A stretch of 64,000 nucleotides of DNA from Ampullaceana balthica (lineage: Eukaryota > Mollusca > Gastropoda > Lymnaeidae): the NCBI GenBank assembly GCA_944989445.1, contig CALYLW010000331.1, forward strand, positions 574,379 to 638,378, written 5' to 3'. Of this stretch, positions 25,801 through 35,690 are shown one piece after another (position 1 is the first letter of the stretch; every line of letters begins with the position of its first letter). A program made the position numbers and the translations under genes. The notes beneath the pieces are model-generated. The model did no database searches. It was not told the origin of the DNA and saw only the letters and a program-made list of their open reading frames with translations.

Positions 25801-28800
25801 TACACCCCACTAATACGTGCCAATGCACACTTTTAAAACCCCCATGAACTACATTATAAATATTCAAATGTCCCACAGTTAAAACATCACAAGTTCCTGA
25901 AAATAAAAAATGGTAATGATACCTTTAATATTTGTATACAAGTAAACAAAACAATATACAAGATTATGACAAAGACACAGTATTTACTAATATCTCATGT
26001 CTATCAGCAAGTTCCTCAATGAGCTCTTCATAACTGTGGCTTTCATCAACAGAATGCAGTAACTCAGGTTTGATGTACTTTCTGTGTAAAAGGATGATGT
26101 GAAATCCCTTCTTTTTCAGATCAGCCAATTTAATGTTGAAATCTACATCACCTGTCAATAGTCATTCAATTCACAAATGAATTAAAACAGAAATCTTTAA
26201 TTCCTCATATGAAACTGGTCTATCCAAAATATTTGTGTAATTCTTTAATTTCGTGCACAAGCATCTTTTAACTGCCATGTAAACTGGAAAGTAACAAGTT
26301 GTTTGTTTGTTGTTTTGTTGTTGTTGTTTTTTTGGGGGGGAGGGTAATTTATTTTTTATTTATTTTTTTTAAATACAGAAGAGTTTAAGTTTACAAATAA
26401 ACAAACTACAGGTTAAAAAAGTTTGCTCAAGGATGCAATCAGTAATCATAAATCCTTTACCATTATTTGTGACACTCTAAGGCAGAAAGAAAACATTATA
26501 TCTGAACATTTAATTCTTACTTGTTATAAGAATAACTTTTCCCCTAGCATCTCCAATATCTCTGGCAAATTCTTCCATCTCTTGTATAATTTTAAAGTCA
26601 GAGGAATTATCTTTGTCCGAACATATATCTAACAGGTTAACCTAAAAGGAGGAAAATGAGGGGGATTTTATATTAAGAAAAAAATAATAATTGATTAAAA
26701 ACAATCAAGAGTTATCTATCCCTATTATGGAAAAATCATAAATCTTGGGAGAAATGAGAGTTCAGTTGTTAAAATATTGAATATATTAATTTCTATTATT
26801 TAAAACTATTCTTAGTACAACAGAAAAAGGCCAGAATACAGAAAATTATTCAATATATTCTAGTTAGCCATGACTAAGCAGCTAGCATTACAATTCACAG
26901 TTTTGGATTGAGTTTGTCTTAACTCAAACTGAGGATTTATTACCTTTCACTATCACATTTATCTAATACTCTATCATAAAAATTATACTTTCATTACATT
27001 TGTAATGAAAAAACATATTTTGAATTTTCTAAATCTAAAATTTCTTTTGTTTCAAGGCCAGGAATCAATATTGCTATGAATAAATACATTTTGTGAGTAG
27101 AAGCTAATGATGATCCCTTTGTTTTCTTTTAATGTAGAACTATTGAAATCTGTTATATATTGTGGAGGACCTGGGTTGAAATAATTGAGAACCTTGGTTT
27201 AAATATTTGAGAGGGGAGCGGACGGTAGGTAGGCGACGTACCTGAAATGTAATGATGCGCTCAGACAATTACCGGAAATGAAAGTATTCCGGCCTCTCTC
27301 TTTCCCCCCCCCCACCCCCAGGTACGGGATGTTGGGTGGTCAAATGCGCATAAATCGTATCAATGAATTCTGAGTCGGACGTAGGACGTGGGAAAACGCC
27401 TATGCGCTCACGCCCGGCGACCACGCCGATGTATCAATGAACTCTGAATGGACCACGGAACGTGAGGAATACACCTAACACCTCACGTCTGGTTGATTGG
27501 ATCAGCTATTAAGGGGCGTTGGTTGTAAGGAAGACAACAGTTATTTATCATTGTGACTTGTAAAGAAAGTCACGGATAAACCCGGGAAAGAATTCGTGGG
27601 GGGAAATTAAGGGTCGAAGGTTAATAGATTAAACTTTGACACCTCGAGGGAAACCGAGGATATAAGGCGAGAGTTTAGAGTGTTTAGGGGGAGAACAACC
27701 CACCCCGGGGTAAGAGAGCGGCGTGGTCGCCGGGCGTGAGCGCATAGGCGTTTTCCCACGTCCTACGTCCGACTCAGAATTCATTGATACGATTTATGCG
27801 CATTTGACCACCCAACATCCCGTACCTGGGGGTGAAAGAGAGAGGCCGGAATACTTTCATTTCCGGTAATTGTCTGAGCGCATCATTACATTTCAGGTAC
27901 GTCGCCTACCTACCGTTCCCCTCTCAAATATTTAAACCAAGGTTCTCAATTATTTCAACCCAGGTCCTCCACAATATTGCGTCCAATGAAAATTATATAA
28001 TAAAAAGACTAGAGTGAACTTATTACATACCCCACAACTAATTATATCCTGTCTTGTCTTTCTACTCTCAGAAGCAGCATCTGTTATGCAATAGAAACGT
28101 TTTTCTTCATTGTTTGCATTCACTAAAATGAACTTTGCCCTTATGAGCTTGATTATATCAGCAGCAGATTTCTTCTTTGGTACAGGACAATTTTGCAAAT
28201 CCCAAAACACGCCAACATAAATTTTACCTGAAGAGATTAATTTGTAATAATTTTTAATAAAGTTAAGACTAGCATTGTTAGAAAAATTTTAGCTGTTCTA
28301 GAGTTTTGCTGATATTAATTCACTGATTTGAAAACATTTTTTAGTTAGCATGCAATGTGCTAGCACAGCGGTGGGCAAACTTTTTCTACGGAGGGCCACA
28401 TTGAAAACTTAATTGCTATAGGCGGGCCGTGAATATATTTTGTCTACTTCAATTACAATTTACAAGGTAAAAAAATATGAATTAAAGATTATAACCATGA
28501 ACTTGTCATTTTATTTCACATTCACACTCTATTACACATGTACATTACATTTTAAAATAAAAACTGAAACAGTTTCTAATTTGATTATAAGATTTTACTA
28601 TTCATTATTATTTCAACCAAAGTTTATTGTTACCTGTCAAATTAATTAAGAAGAAGTAGGAACGTAATTTATAAATAACCTGACCATAGAGCACAAATAT
28701 AATTATTGAGAAGTATGTGACTGTTTACAATTTTTGATAATGTTCTTTAACTGTGCAACTAGTTTACTGGATGTGATTTGCATGACTGCATTCAAATTGT

Positions 28801-31800
28801 AGTCAGTCAACATCGATCTGTTCTTAGACTTGATTATTTTCATGCAAGAAAAAGCTTGCTCACAGATGTATGTGGACCTAATTAGTGGCAAAAGTTTAGC
28901 AGCAAAGTTTTTTAAGTGTAGAAATGCTGCTGCTGGCAAACATCCATAAAACTCCAGGAAAAGAAATGACTTGAACTTCTCCTCAGGTCATAAACTGCTT
29001 GTAGGTCAAGCAGCTCTAACGGTATATCCTCTGAGGCTGAATCAGCTTCTGCACTAAATGGCAAACTGAGGATATTTAAGAGTGGTTCCAGGTTTTTGAA
29101 GTCTTGGAACCGCCTTCAAATTCCACAGCCAAGGCATCTGAATGAGCCTTGTACTTTTCAGCCTTTTCAACAGAAATGGTTTTCTGTTTCAGCAAAGGAA
29201 CAAAGCAAAAACCTGTTTTCACCTGTTTGCCTGGACAAAAGGGAGAGCTTTGCCTGAAATGATTTAACATACACATACATGTCATGTGCAAACAAGCTAT
29301 TGCCCTGAAGTTTGACATTCAGTTTATTCAACTTTTCCATAATGTCAATAGCAAATATTAAGTATGACTTCCACTCCTCATTAAAAATGTTAGTAACAAA
29401 GTCACAAACAAACCCTTGATTTCCAGGAACATAACTATTTCTTCCTTGAGATCCCACACTTGCCTCAATATCTTGCCCAGGCTCAGCCAGTGGACACTGC
29501 TGTGGTAGATAATATCAGAATATTCAGTTTCCAAATCTTCAAGCAGTGCCCTGAACTGCCAGTAGTTAATAAGTGTCCTGGCTCTGATGAGGTTTATCGC
29601 AACCGACAACTGGGTCAATAACATGCTTGATATTCAATGCAGCTTTACACATACTTTTATGTCATTAAAAACACACTTTTGTCCTCAATCTTACTTTTTT
29701 TGGGCAGCACTCATTGTTAAATCAACGTCTATTTACTTTTATATTACAATTTTTACAAAACCACCAATATGTAAATCATAAACAAAAGCCACTTCCAGTT
29801 GAGCTGAAATGCAATTTCAAAAAAGGATGTTTACTATTAATGACTGATGATCACTAATCGATGCTAGAGCCATGAAACCGATTTAATATCCTTAGATTTG
29901 AATCAAATAATCGGATTAATATTTTTTAAAATATTGCAAAAATTCTAAACAAAGAAAATAAACATCCACATTGGATCGCAACATGTACATGCCTACGGGC
30001 CGCATAATATACTCTGGCGCTGCCCACGGCCGTAGTTTGCCCACCCCTAGGCTAGCATGTTTTGCATTTCTTTGACAATCTGATATACTTTACTGTAAAA
30101 TACCTGAAAAACATGTCAGTAAACTATCGATAAAACAAAATAAATATAAGATGACAATTTTTTTTAAATTTAAGCGATGTAATTTGAAATAAAGAACACA
30201 CAGTGAGACACTAAATAACATTAAAAACAAACAAAAAAAACATTTTTTTCATTTTGTACTAACCTGGTTTAAAAGTACAGTCAGTCAGATTTGGCTTTGA
30301 TCTATTTTTTTTATGGGTAAAAAATACATTTAAATAAGATATAGGAAGGCTTTACCCTTTTATAACTCATTAACGACTAAGTAGCAAAGAAGAGCTTGTA
30401 AATTTAAAAACTCTTAGTAATTCACATTTTTCTTTCTTTAACGATAGGGTTCCATCAATTAACAGATAATCTTTAATTGTCTTATATAATAAGCAGACTT
30501 ATCAAATTAACCTGAAATATTTCACTAGCTTGACTTCAAATTAGCCATGACATTCAGATATTTTTGTTAAATATGATTTTGTTGTTACGTTTTAATTTTT
30601 GTCAAAGTTTACATCAAAATTACAGCAATTTTATTTTATGACAACTTAGTGCTTGTCACTGTAATTGTGCAAAAAGGTTTTACAATATATTGTACTGTTA
30701 GTAAAAAGAGCTGTTTTCCCTTTCATTATTTTAAATGAGAAAACAGCTTGTCTGAAATATTAAAAATAAGAGTTGGGCCTTTTTTAATCAACTATCTTTT
30801 ATCTTAACAATAATATATAAAAATGGTAAGAGAAATTAACAAAGAAAAAAAAACATTACCTATTAGATGCAGATCCAGGGTTTAAACTAATAGGGTTCAT
30901 TGATGCTTCTCTATCAATCTTCAGGACATCCAGATCATCATTGTTGGCTGAGTTATTGTCCTTATTAGCGTCTTCCTTTCCAATGTTTCCATGATCCCCA
31001 ATTAAAAGATTAGTTACATTTCCAACATTTAAATGAGTGTGATAGTGAGTCTCAGGTTTCCCCTTCTCAGCCTGTTGTGGGATTTCTGTTTGAGCAGTTG
31101 GTGAAGATGTGGAGCAGCTAGATGAAGTTGTCGATTTAGGAGGAGATTTTATATCCTGAGATGCAGGTCCATCTATCTGTACATCATTATTTAGGTATTC
31201 TAAAGCAGGGTTTGACTTAAGTTGAACCCCTAGCTGGTCAATTAAAGAAAGTTTTTTTACGGCTTCTGTTGGATCATAATTACTAACACTTTTTTCAGTG
31301 ATACCATCATTTTTCTTGACTAAAGTTTCATCTGTAGTACATCTTGTGGTATGAGTCTTCATTTCTGTATCTTTAGTCTGGTTATTGTCCTCTACTGCCT
31401 TAACAGGTGAGTGCGTTTCTAAATCAAAGAGATCAGATTTCTTGTCCTTATAATATTGTTCTCTTTGTAGATGCAATGCCCGATCTCTAATTGCCATCTC
31501 TCTTGTTTTTCCCGCCAAAAGCTTTTTAATGGTGTTCTCATCTTTATCTTTCCTATAATATCTTATAGGATGCAAATTGCGAAGCAGAATGTCAAGTTTT
31601 ATCTCATCTCTATTGCTATTAGTAAGCACAGGTACAACACTCCAATTCTTACTCTCATCATTTAAAGTTTGTGATAAAAAAATATGGCTTCGAAAAAGAG
31701 CTGTGGTACACCTACAGAATTCTTTAGTGACAAACAAAAAGAAAAACATGGCCCTTTGATAGGCCTGCTCCATTTCAAATGGACTTCCAATTTCTAAGAT

Positions 31801-32139
31801 TTGCACTCTATAACCCAGAATTAATAAATATTTTTTGAAAGCATCAGCCTCTTCTTCATCAGACTGAGAACAAATTATTAAAATTTCAAAATAGTCATGC
31901 TTTAATTCTGGTGGCATTAAATGTATATATTTACGGTAATCATCCTGAGCTGTTATTCTATCTGAAGATCCTGAATTTCCTGATCTTTGTAAACGTTCAG
32001 GAGTAGACAAACTTGCTATCACATGATCGTTGTCAGACCTTGAGCATTGTGATCTTGTTGGAATTGGATCAGGGTGTAATGAGGCAACAAAAGTAGATTC
32101 TCCCTGTGCATCTGTTTCTAAGTAACTATTTGACGCCAT
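16861..32139 (-). CDS. Gene B: TIR / RHIM-like / NYN ribonuclease / RRM-like fusion protein
   Basis: Nine coding exons, all with GT/AG borders and matching phases: 32139-30860, 30301-30264, 28227-28031, 26641-26521, 26151-25988, 19033-18858, 17875-17772, 17492-17368 and tentatively 16884-16861. They give about 742 residues. In order: TIR domain (about 84-197), charged helix, low-complexity linker, RHIM-like motif (LLIGDHGNI, 378-386), NYN domain (about 440-600; VFWDLQNCP, NSSDFKIIQ, ITSDVDF, FHIILLHRK), RRM-like segment (about 601-692; PFLIVHGY, KFGILKF) and an acidic, Ser/Asn-rich tail. The NYN and RRM part resembles MARF1, an endoribonuclease. The TIR and RHIM-like part resembles TRIF-type adaptors. 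The start ATG at 32139 follows an in-frame TGA in the same exon. Combined immune and RNA-decay function is inferred. Confidence 0.85.
17368..17492 (-). CDS. Gene B exon 8: Ser/Asn-rich tail
   Basis: This 125 nt exon has acceptor TTTGACCAG/AAATAT and donor CCGTTG/GTATGT. It enters with two bases, has 41 open codons and leaves in phase 0. It encodes ILNLGKSKTGGKNQSCDRSL and onward. No domain is recognised. Confidence 0.7.
17772..17875 (-). CDS. Gene B exon 7: end of RRM-like region and acidic stretch
   Basis: This 104 nt exon has acceptor TTTTTTTCAG/TGCCAA and donor GAGA/GTAAGT. Both phases match the neighbours. It encodes AKEKTNGKEPFEADNKMTVC and onward to DEIRKSVE. Its last strand-like segment (MTVCFM) could complete the RRM-like fold. 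Confidence 0.75.
17928..18139. mobile_element. hAT-type MITE (copy 2)
   Basis: Same family as 8208-8374, with ends CATGTTCCATCTAAGG and CTTAAAGGGAACATCG. The target duplication is CTTTTAAT / CTTTTATT (7 of 8). It lies in a gene B intron, only about 50 bp upstream of the acceptor of exon 7. Confidence 0.8.
18858..19033 (-). CDS. Gene B exon 6: RRM-like domain
   Basis: This 176 nt exon has acceptor CTATTTTTCAG/TTGGAA and donor CCAAAAG/GTAGAC. It encodes NEPFLIVHGYQPLSEDKRKN, a helix with FFSEWNGKVINR, then KFGILKFDSFELAK. The strand-helix-strand-strand order and the position after an NYN domain match the RRM-like region of MARF1. The RNP motifs are weak, so the fold assignment is tentative. 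Confidence 0.72.
19034..22331. other. Large gene B intron, left part
   Basis: AT-rich intron sequence. Near 20550-20620 CCTTGGGCTCACAACTTTTC and AGGGGCCTACC look like a worn hAT terminus, without a partner. The part around 22150-22310 (AATAAACTTCTTTGATATGC, TTATAACTGGCCACCA) shares its end with the LTR-like piece at 49260-49480. No host exon seen. Confidence 0.4.
22332..24923 (+). mobile_element. hAT transposon of the ZMYM1-like (DUF4371) type, degraded
   Basis: The ends are CAGGGGTGGACTGGGC and CCCAGTCCACCCCTG, with the perfect 8-bp target duplication GTTGAATA. The frame 23188-23727 encodes the transposase core (FSVILDCTPCQCHQEQM, DIHGQGYYNGANMIG). A second in-frame block is at 24269-24535 (GFMLAEDFKSLSSIIPAVTY), with stops between. 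Near the left end, 22505-22560 spells the C-terminal signature STQVACERSFSKLKS, so the coding order is scrambled. It lies inside the gene B intron between the NYN and RRM-like exons. Confidence 0.9.
25988..26151 (-). CDS. Gene B exon 5: end of the NYN domain
   Basis: This 164 nt exon has acceptor CTATTGACAG/GTGATG and donor ATATTA/GTAAAT. With the preceding A it encodes SDVDFNIKLADLKKKGFHII, then LLHRK. (S/T)DVDF with FHIILLH is the diagnostic end of MARF1-type NYN domains, and the D of SDVDF is an expected active-site acid. If the donor is not used, the frame ends seven codons later (VNTVSLS, stop). Confidence 0.85.
26521..26641 (-). CDS. Gene B exon 4: middle of the NYN domain
   Basis: This 121 nt exon has acceptor CCTCCTTTTAG/GTTAAC and donor ATAACAA/GTAAGA. 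It encodes VNLLDICSDKDNSSDFKIIQ and onward to KVILIT. It has the same length and phases as gene A exon 4. Confidence 0.85.
27158..27977. repeat. Foldback element with inverted arms of about 250 bp
   Basis: ATATTGTGGAGGACCTGGG at the left is repeated inverted as CCCAGGTCCTCCACAATAT at the right. The arms (to about 27412 and from about 27728) are nearly identical over their length, including GGTACGGGATGTTGGGTGGT and CGCTCACGCCCGGCGACCAC. The unpaired centre contains CGGATAAACCCGGGAAAGAA. No transposase. It is much more GC-rich than the intron it occupies and ends 53 bp from the splice donor of gene B exon 3. Confidence 0.88.
28031..28227 (-). CDS. Gene B exon 3: start of the NYN domain
   Basis: This 197 nt exon has acceptor ATCTCTTCAG/GTAAAA and donor TGTGGG/GTATGT. 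It encodes KIYVGVFWDLQNCPVPKKKS and onward to ISCG. FWDLQNCPVP is the first conserved acidic strand of MARF1-like NYN domains. It shares length, phase and most residues with gene A exon 3. Confidence 0.87.
28366..30049 (-). mobile_element. hAT transposon, same family as 3372-4846, inverted
   Basis: The ends are CAGCGGTGGGCAAACT and AGTTTGCCCACCCCTA, with target duplication TGCTAGCA / GGCTAGCA (7 of 8). Transposase remnants on the minus strand run from 29624 to 28703 in at least three frames: NLIRARTLINYWQFRALLED, YHSSVHWLSLGK, GNSLFAHDMYVYVKSFQAKL, and the C-terminal RSTYICEQAFSCMKI. Frameshifts make it inactive. It sits in the gene B intron between the mini-exon and the first NYN exon. Confidence 0.88.
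30264..30301 (-). CDS. Gene B exon 2: 38 nt linker mini-exon
   Basis: Acceptor AAAAATAG/ATCAAA and donor AAACCAG/GTTAGT. It reads SKPNLTDCTFKP between shared codons and converts phase 2 to phase 1, so that the NYN exon is in frame. The position and phase match the mini-exons of A and C. Confidence 0.65.
30860..32139 (-). CDS. Gene B exon 1 (coding part): TIR domain, linker, RHIM-like motif
   Basis: It encodes 426 residues and two bases, with donor AATAG/GTAATG. The TIR domain (FEILIICSQSDEEEADAF, MFFFLFVTKEFCRCTTALF, WSVVPVLTNSN, LRNLHPIRYYR) spans about residues 84-197. A charged helix (RDRALHLQREQYYKDKK) follows, then a Ser/Thr/Pro-rich linker, a His-rich lead (HYHTH) and VGNVTNLLIGDHGNIG. 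LLIGDHGN fits the RHIM core pattern of hydrophobic, any, hydrophobic, Gly, then Asn three residues later. Confidence 0.88.
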
Positions 32140-32181
32140 AATCTTTAATATCACTCCATACCCAAAAGATTTTCAAAATGT
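32140..32181 (-). promoter_or_regulatory. Gene B 5' UTR piece and splice acceptor
   Basis: CCTTTTGTTTCAG/ACATTTTG opens the exon at 32181. A TGA in the coding frame occurs before the ATG at 32139, so translation should start there. The upstream non-coding exon was not located. Confidence 0.5.
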
Positions 32182-32249
32182 CTGAAACAAAAGGAACATG
32201 AAAAGTTATCTTACATTTGAAAATTATCATGACCAATGTTACCTCTAAG

Positions 32250-32860
32250 CTGCAGGGCTGCACAGCTTTCCGCCTGATGCTGCACAGCAGTTTAGAGTTA
32301 CCACACAGCAAATTGTAATAGACTTGCTCATGGGTAGTGCAAAGAAAGGGGGGAAAGAACGGACACAAACTACAGCACGAAGAAATCAAAACAACACGAG
32401 TGAACGTCGGTGGGGGGAACCACTGATGCATTGTTGGTCTTGAGACATTCGCACTGCGATTATCTACCTGCTCACCACCCTAGCTTGCCAACCATAAACT
32501 GTGATTGACCGACCCTAGCCAGGGTCAGCTATGTTGGCAAAAAAGGGGGAAAAGAACGGGCACAAACACACATTTTTACAAATTAAAAAATAATGTTTTC
32601 GGTGGGGCTTGAACCCAGGACCTTCGCATGTAAGGCGGACGTGATAACCGGTACACTACGAATCACATATTATTCTGTGAAGGGACAACGCAAGTGAATG
32701 CATGAACCATTGTTGGTCTCAAGACATGCCCGTCTCTCCACCACCTCCGCTTGCCAACCATAAACTGATTAGTCGACCTCAGCTAGGACATTCGTCATGC
32801 TTATTTGCACGCACTCGCTCTTGCTTTGGTGAATTATATATATAGATAAAGAACAGCAAT
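32250..32860 (-). repeat. tRNA-derived SINE, partly doubled
   Basis: Two related blocks contain GGGGGAAAGAACGGACACAAA / GGGGAAAAGAACGGGCACAA and TTGCCAACCATAAACTG. On the minus strand, 32667-32600 reads like a tRNA-Val body (GTAGTGTACCGGTTATCACG, CTTACATGC anticodon loop, GGTCCTGGGTTCAAGCCCC). The acceptor stem does not pair, so this is a SINE head and not a functional tRNA gene. Confidence 0.65.
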
Positions 32861-33299
32861 TATTTATTATTATGCTGTTATCCACAAGAAGGTAAAATAC
32901 ATGTGCAATATGTTAAAAACGTGAATGCATACAAAAAGGTCCCATTTCCATCAAAGTAGAATGAGCTGATGTCATGCTCTGAAAAGCATTACCTAATTGT
33001 GAGATTTGTTTTTTAAGTTTCACTGGCTTTACTGCAGAATGAATTTATAAAAAGGCAAAAAGCTGTCTCAAGCTGCTTTTGACATTTTCAAAAAAAATAT
33101 TGAACTTTAAATAAATTTTATCTATTTTCTACTTTTCATTAACTTTTATTGAATTTTCAGTTTCATAAATTGTGCTTTAACAACAAAAATAAAAAGGAAG
33201 CTAAGTAAAGCAGAAAACCTCCTCAATACATGTGTTCAAATGGGAAAGAAACGTCCTACAGAAAATATACTAACAAGTGTTGGAAAATGATAGTTAGAG

Positions 33300-33590
33300 A
33301 TAAATAGGTTGTTTGAAGACCCCAGTCATTGTAAAAATAATTTGGAAAAAGGCATACTGCAATGGGAAGGTCACCAAGAAAGAATGCCAGCTTGTAAGTT
33401 TGCAAAGACAGTTTATTTGCAGAAGCCAAGAAGCAGAGGCTTTACAGGCCGACCAAGAATAAGAGGAGATGTAGAAGGACCTCGGAGGATTAAAGCATGG
33501 AGCAAATGCTACTGATCAGTCTGACTGAAAGAATATTAGAGGCCAGAGCCCTATATATTTTGTAGCCTACAGCCTATGAGTATGAAAAAC
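33300..33590 (+). pseudogene. LINE C-terminal remnant
   Basis: The frame at 33309-33515 reads ILQWEGHQERMPACKFAKTV and FTGRPRIRGDVEGPRRI. W.GH..RM followed by GRPR is a common C-terminal pattern of invertebrate LINE proteins. It is short and decayed. Confidence 0.6.
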
Positions 33591-33599
33591 AGTGATTAA

Positions 33600-34840
33600 G
33601 GTTGTTTTTTTTTAAATTGCCTGCATAAGTTATGCAGATCAGAATATCATAAGTGTTGAGATTTTAGTTTCATTTATACAAAATCATATTAGTTTGTTAA
33701 TTAGATTCATTAATATATATTATATTTTTTTAATTTTTTTATTTTTTAGTTTATAATAAGACAATTTTTTAATAAATAAATCAAGGGCTTGTAAAAAGGG
33801 CTCTCTCTTTTTGGCACAGTTTGTCCAAAGAGCAGAAAGTCTCCATGTCCATGTCCAGAAGTTTAATTTGGTATTTCTAATTTCTATATCAAATTAATAT
33901 ATTTAGCATTTATTATGCAGTCATAGGAGCATAATTCGGACCTATTTAAATAATAAAAACAGCCATTAAGTTTCAATTTACATTTCCAGGAATTGACAGT
34001 TAAAAGTTGACAACAGGATGGCATTTTTATTTTTAAAAATTAAAATAACATTAACAGTATCACTTTTTTCTGTTTTTGGGAGTTGAGAGTGGATGAGTGT
34101 CAGTAGAGTTGATCGGCATGCCATAGGCGGCATAGGCCATAGAGATGAGTATGAGTATGTAACGAGGCATGAGGATTTACTACAGACACTAACTCTAGCG
34201 CTGGTAACATCAGCAGCGAAAGATGCATATTATCAATATAACTTATTATAACAAAACTAGTGACAACAAAGTTTACAAAGATACTAAGACTAAGTGACTA
34301 AGTCAAGATACCTCGAGGCTCCCTGTAGACTGTACTGTAGGCACTGTAGACTGTACACTGAACAGTTACTGTAGCCTAGTCGACCCCTGACCTAGGCCTA
34401 GTGTATCAGTATGTACTATTATAAGTACTATGTATCTGACAACTGAGCTTAACTGGTCGTAAAATATAAGCGGTAATATAACCTTATTTTAAATAATTAA
34501 AATATAATTTCCCAAATCAATATTTTACAGTGTTAATTATACTTGTGGTCAATTTGTGTGTGTAAAAAGTTCAAATAGTAAATAATAACAATAGTAATAA
34601 CAATAGCAAGTTAATAAGTGATAAGGTCCTGATAAGGTGTCTATCATTGTCACTGGTCACTCTAAATACCGATATAATGAAATGTTACAAGACAAGACAA
34701 CTTCGAGAAGGGTCGCTACACTTTTAGTTACAGGATAAAAAGATATTGTCACGGCCGAGGCAATGGATTTTGTGCTCTTAAAATAAATCGATTTTTAAAG
34801 AATGTAATAAATATATGGTCCCCTCATTTTAAACACAAAA
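33600..34840. other. Nothing certain; possible upstream region of gene B
   Basis: AT-rich, with a CTGTAGACTGTAC-type local repetition at about 34320-34375. The non-coding first exon of gene B could lie here, but no donor or core promoter stands out. Confidence 0.3.
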
Positions 34841-34849
34841 CAATGGTTT

Positions 34850-35690
34850 AGACATGTGACATACGAGATGGTGTCAAAAGACCCTGAGTTACTAAAACTC
34901 TTATAAGGCCCCTCGGGGAATCCCCCGGCAACCCACTCACCTCCCCCAAGGTGAGCCAGCTGACGGGGGCACCCCCAAGGCGGTCCCCTCTAGAGGGTGC
35001 CGCCTGGGCAGAGGGGTGCCGCACTAGTCGACTTAGTCTGCCTCTCATGGGAGTTTCCACCCCGAAGGGTGAATGTGGATTTTCCTACTTCGACCCGCCA
35101 TAGCTACGGGACCACCACAGCGTAGAATACGGGTCTATTTACTGATGACTGCCGCAAGTGTGGGAAACATCATTGTCGGCTACCTGAAGGGTGCGGGCAA
35201 CCGCATAGTCCAATCACTTAATGTTTGGGTAAGGGCATCCCCCAGGTAAAGCCTCCTCAGAGCTGGCGTCCGTACGAGGTTCATCGCGGCACCTTTTCTA
35301 GTATTTTACTGGCCCTAAACAGTGCCGTTAACTGTTTTAGCTAGAGAGGGGGGCGAAACGGCCGCTTCGGATGACCCGACCCTCAACGGGTACAATGGTT
35401 TTCATCATCGATGGGGGCATTCTCCACCACGGTGCCCCCATCTACGATCCGTACAGCGGTTGTAATCATCTGCCTACCTGCCTAACTAACCCTAACGGGA
35501 CTTCGACGTTCCTCGTCGGGAATGTTAGTTTCGGACTTCGCGTGCCCTACTTATCCAGAGGACCCCGTAAAGGTCAGCCCCTTCCTCCGGGGTTTAGACA
35601 TAATTGCAGCGCTTTATATATTATTACTAGTGTATCTCCCGTCAAAAATGACGGAAGTTTTCAAAATAAATGCACATCAGATTAAAAAAT
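34850..35690. repeat. GC-rich island, probably the 5' part of a retroelement
   Basis: The base composition switches sharply to GC-rich between about 34900 and 35610 (GAATCCCCCGGCAACCCACT, GAGGGTGCCGCCTGGGCAGA, GGGCGAAACGGCCGCTTCGG). A 104-residue open frame at 35371-35685 has no recognisable domain. The composition is unlike host sequence nearby and similar to the GC-rich LINE at 49.7-50.7 kb, so a LINE 5' region is my best guess. Confidence 0.35.

Noticed and set aside
28440..28649. Open frame MSTSITIYKVKKYELK at the left end of the second hAT
   Set aside because: The same sequence appears inverted near 4597-4824 in the sister element, so it is non-coding transposon sequence.
32600..32667. 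tRNA-Val gene on the minus strand
   Set aside because: The anticodon and T-arms look right, but the acceptor stem does not pair and the sequence is embedded in a repeated SINE block.
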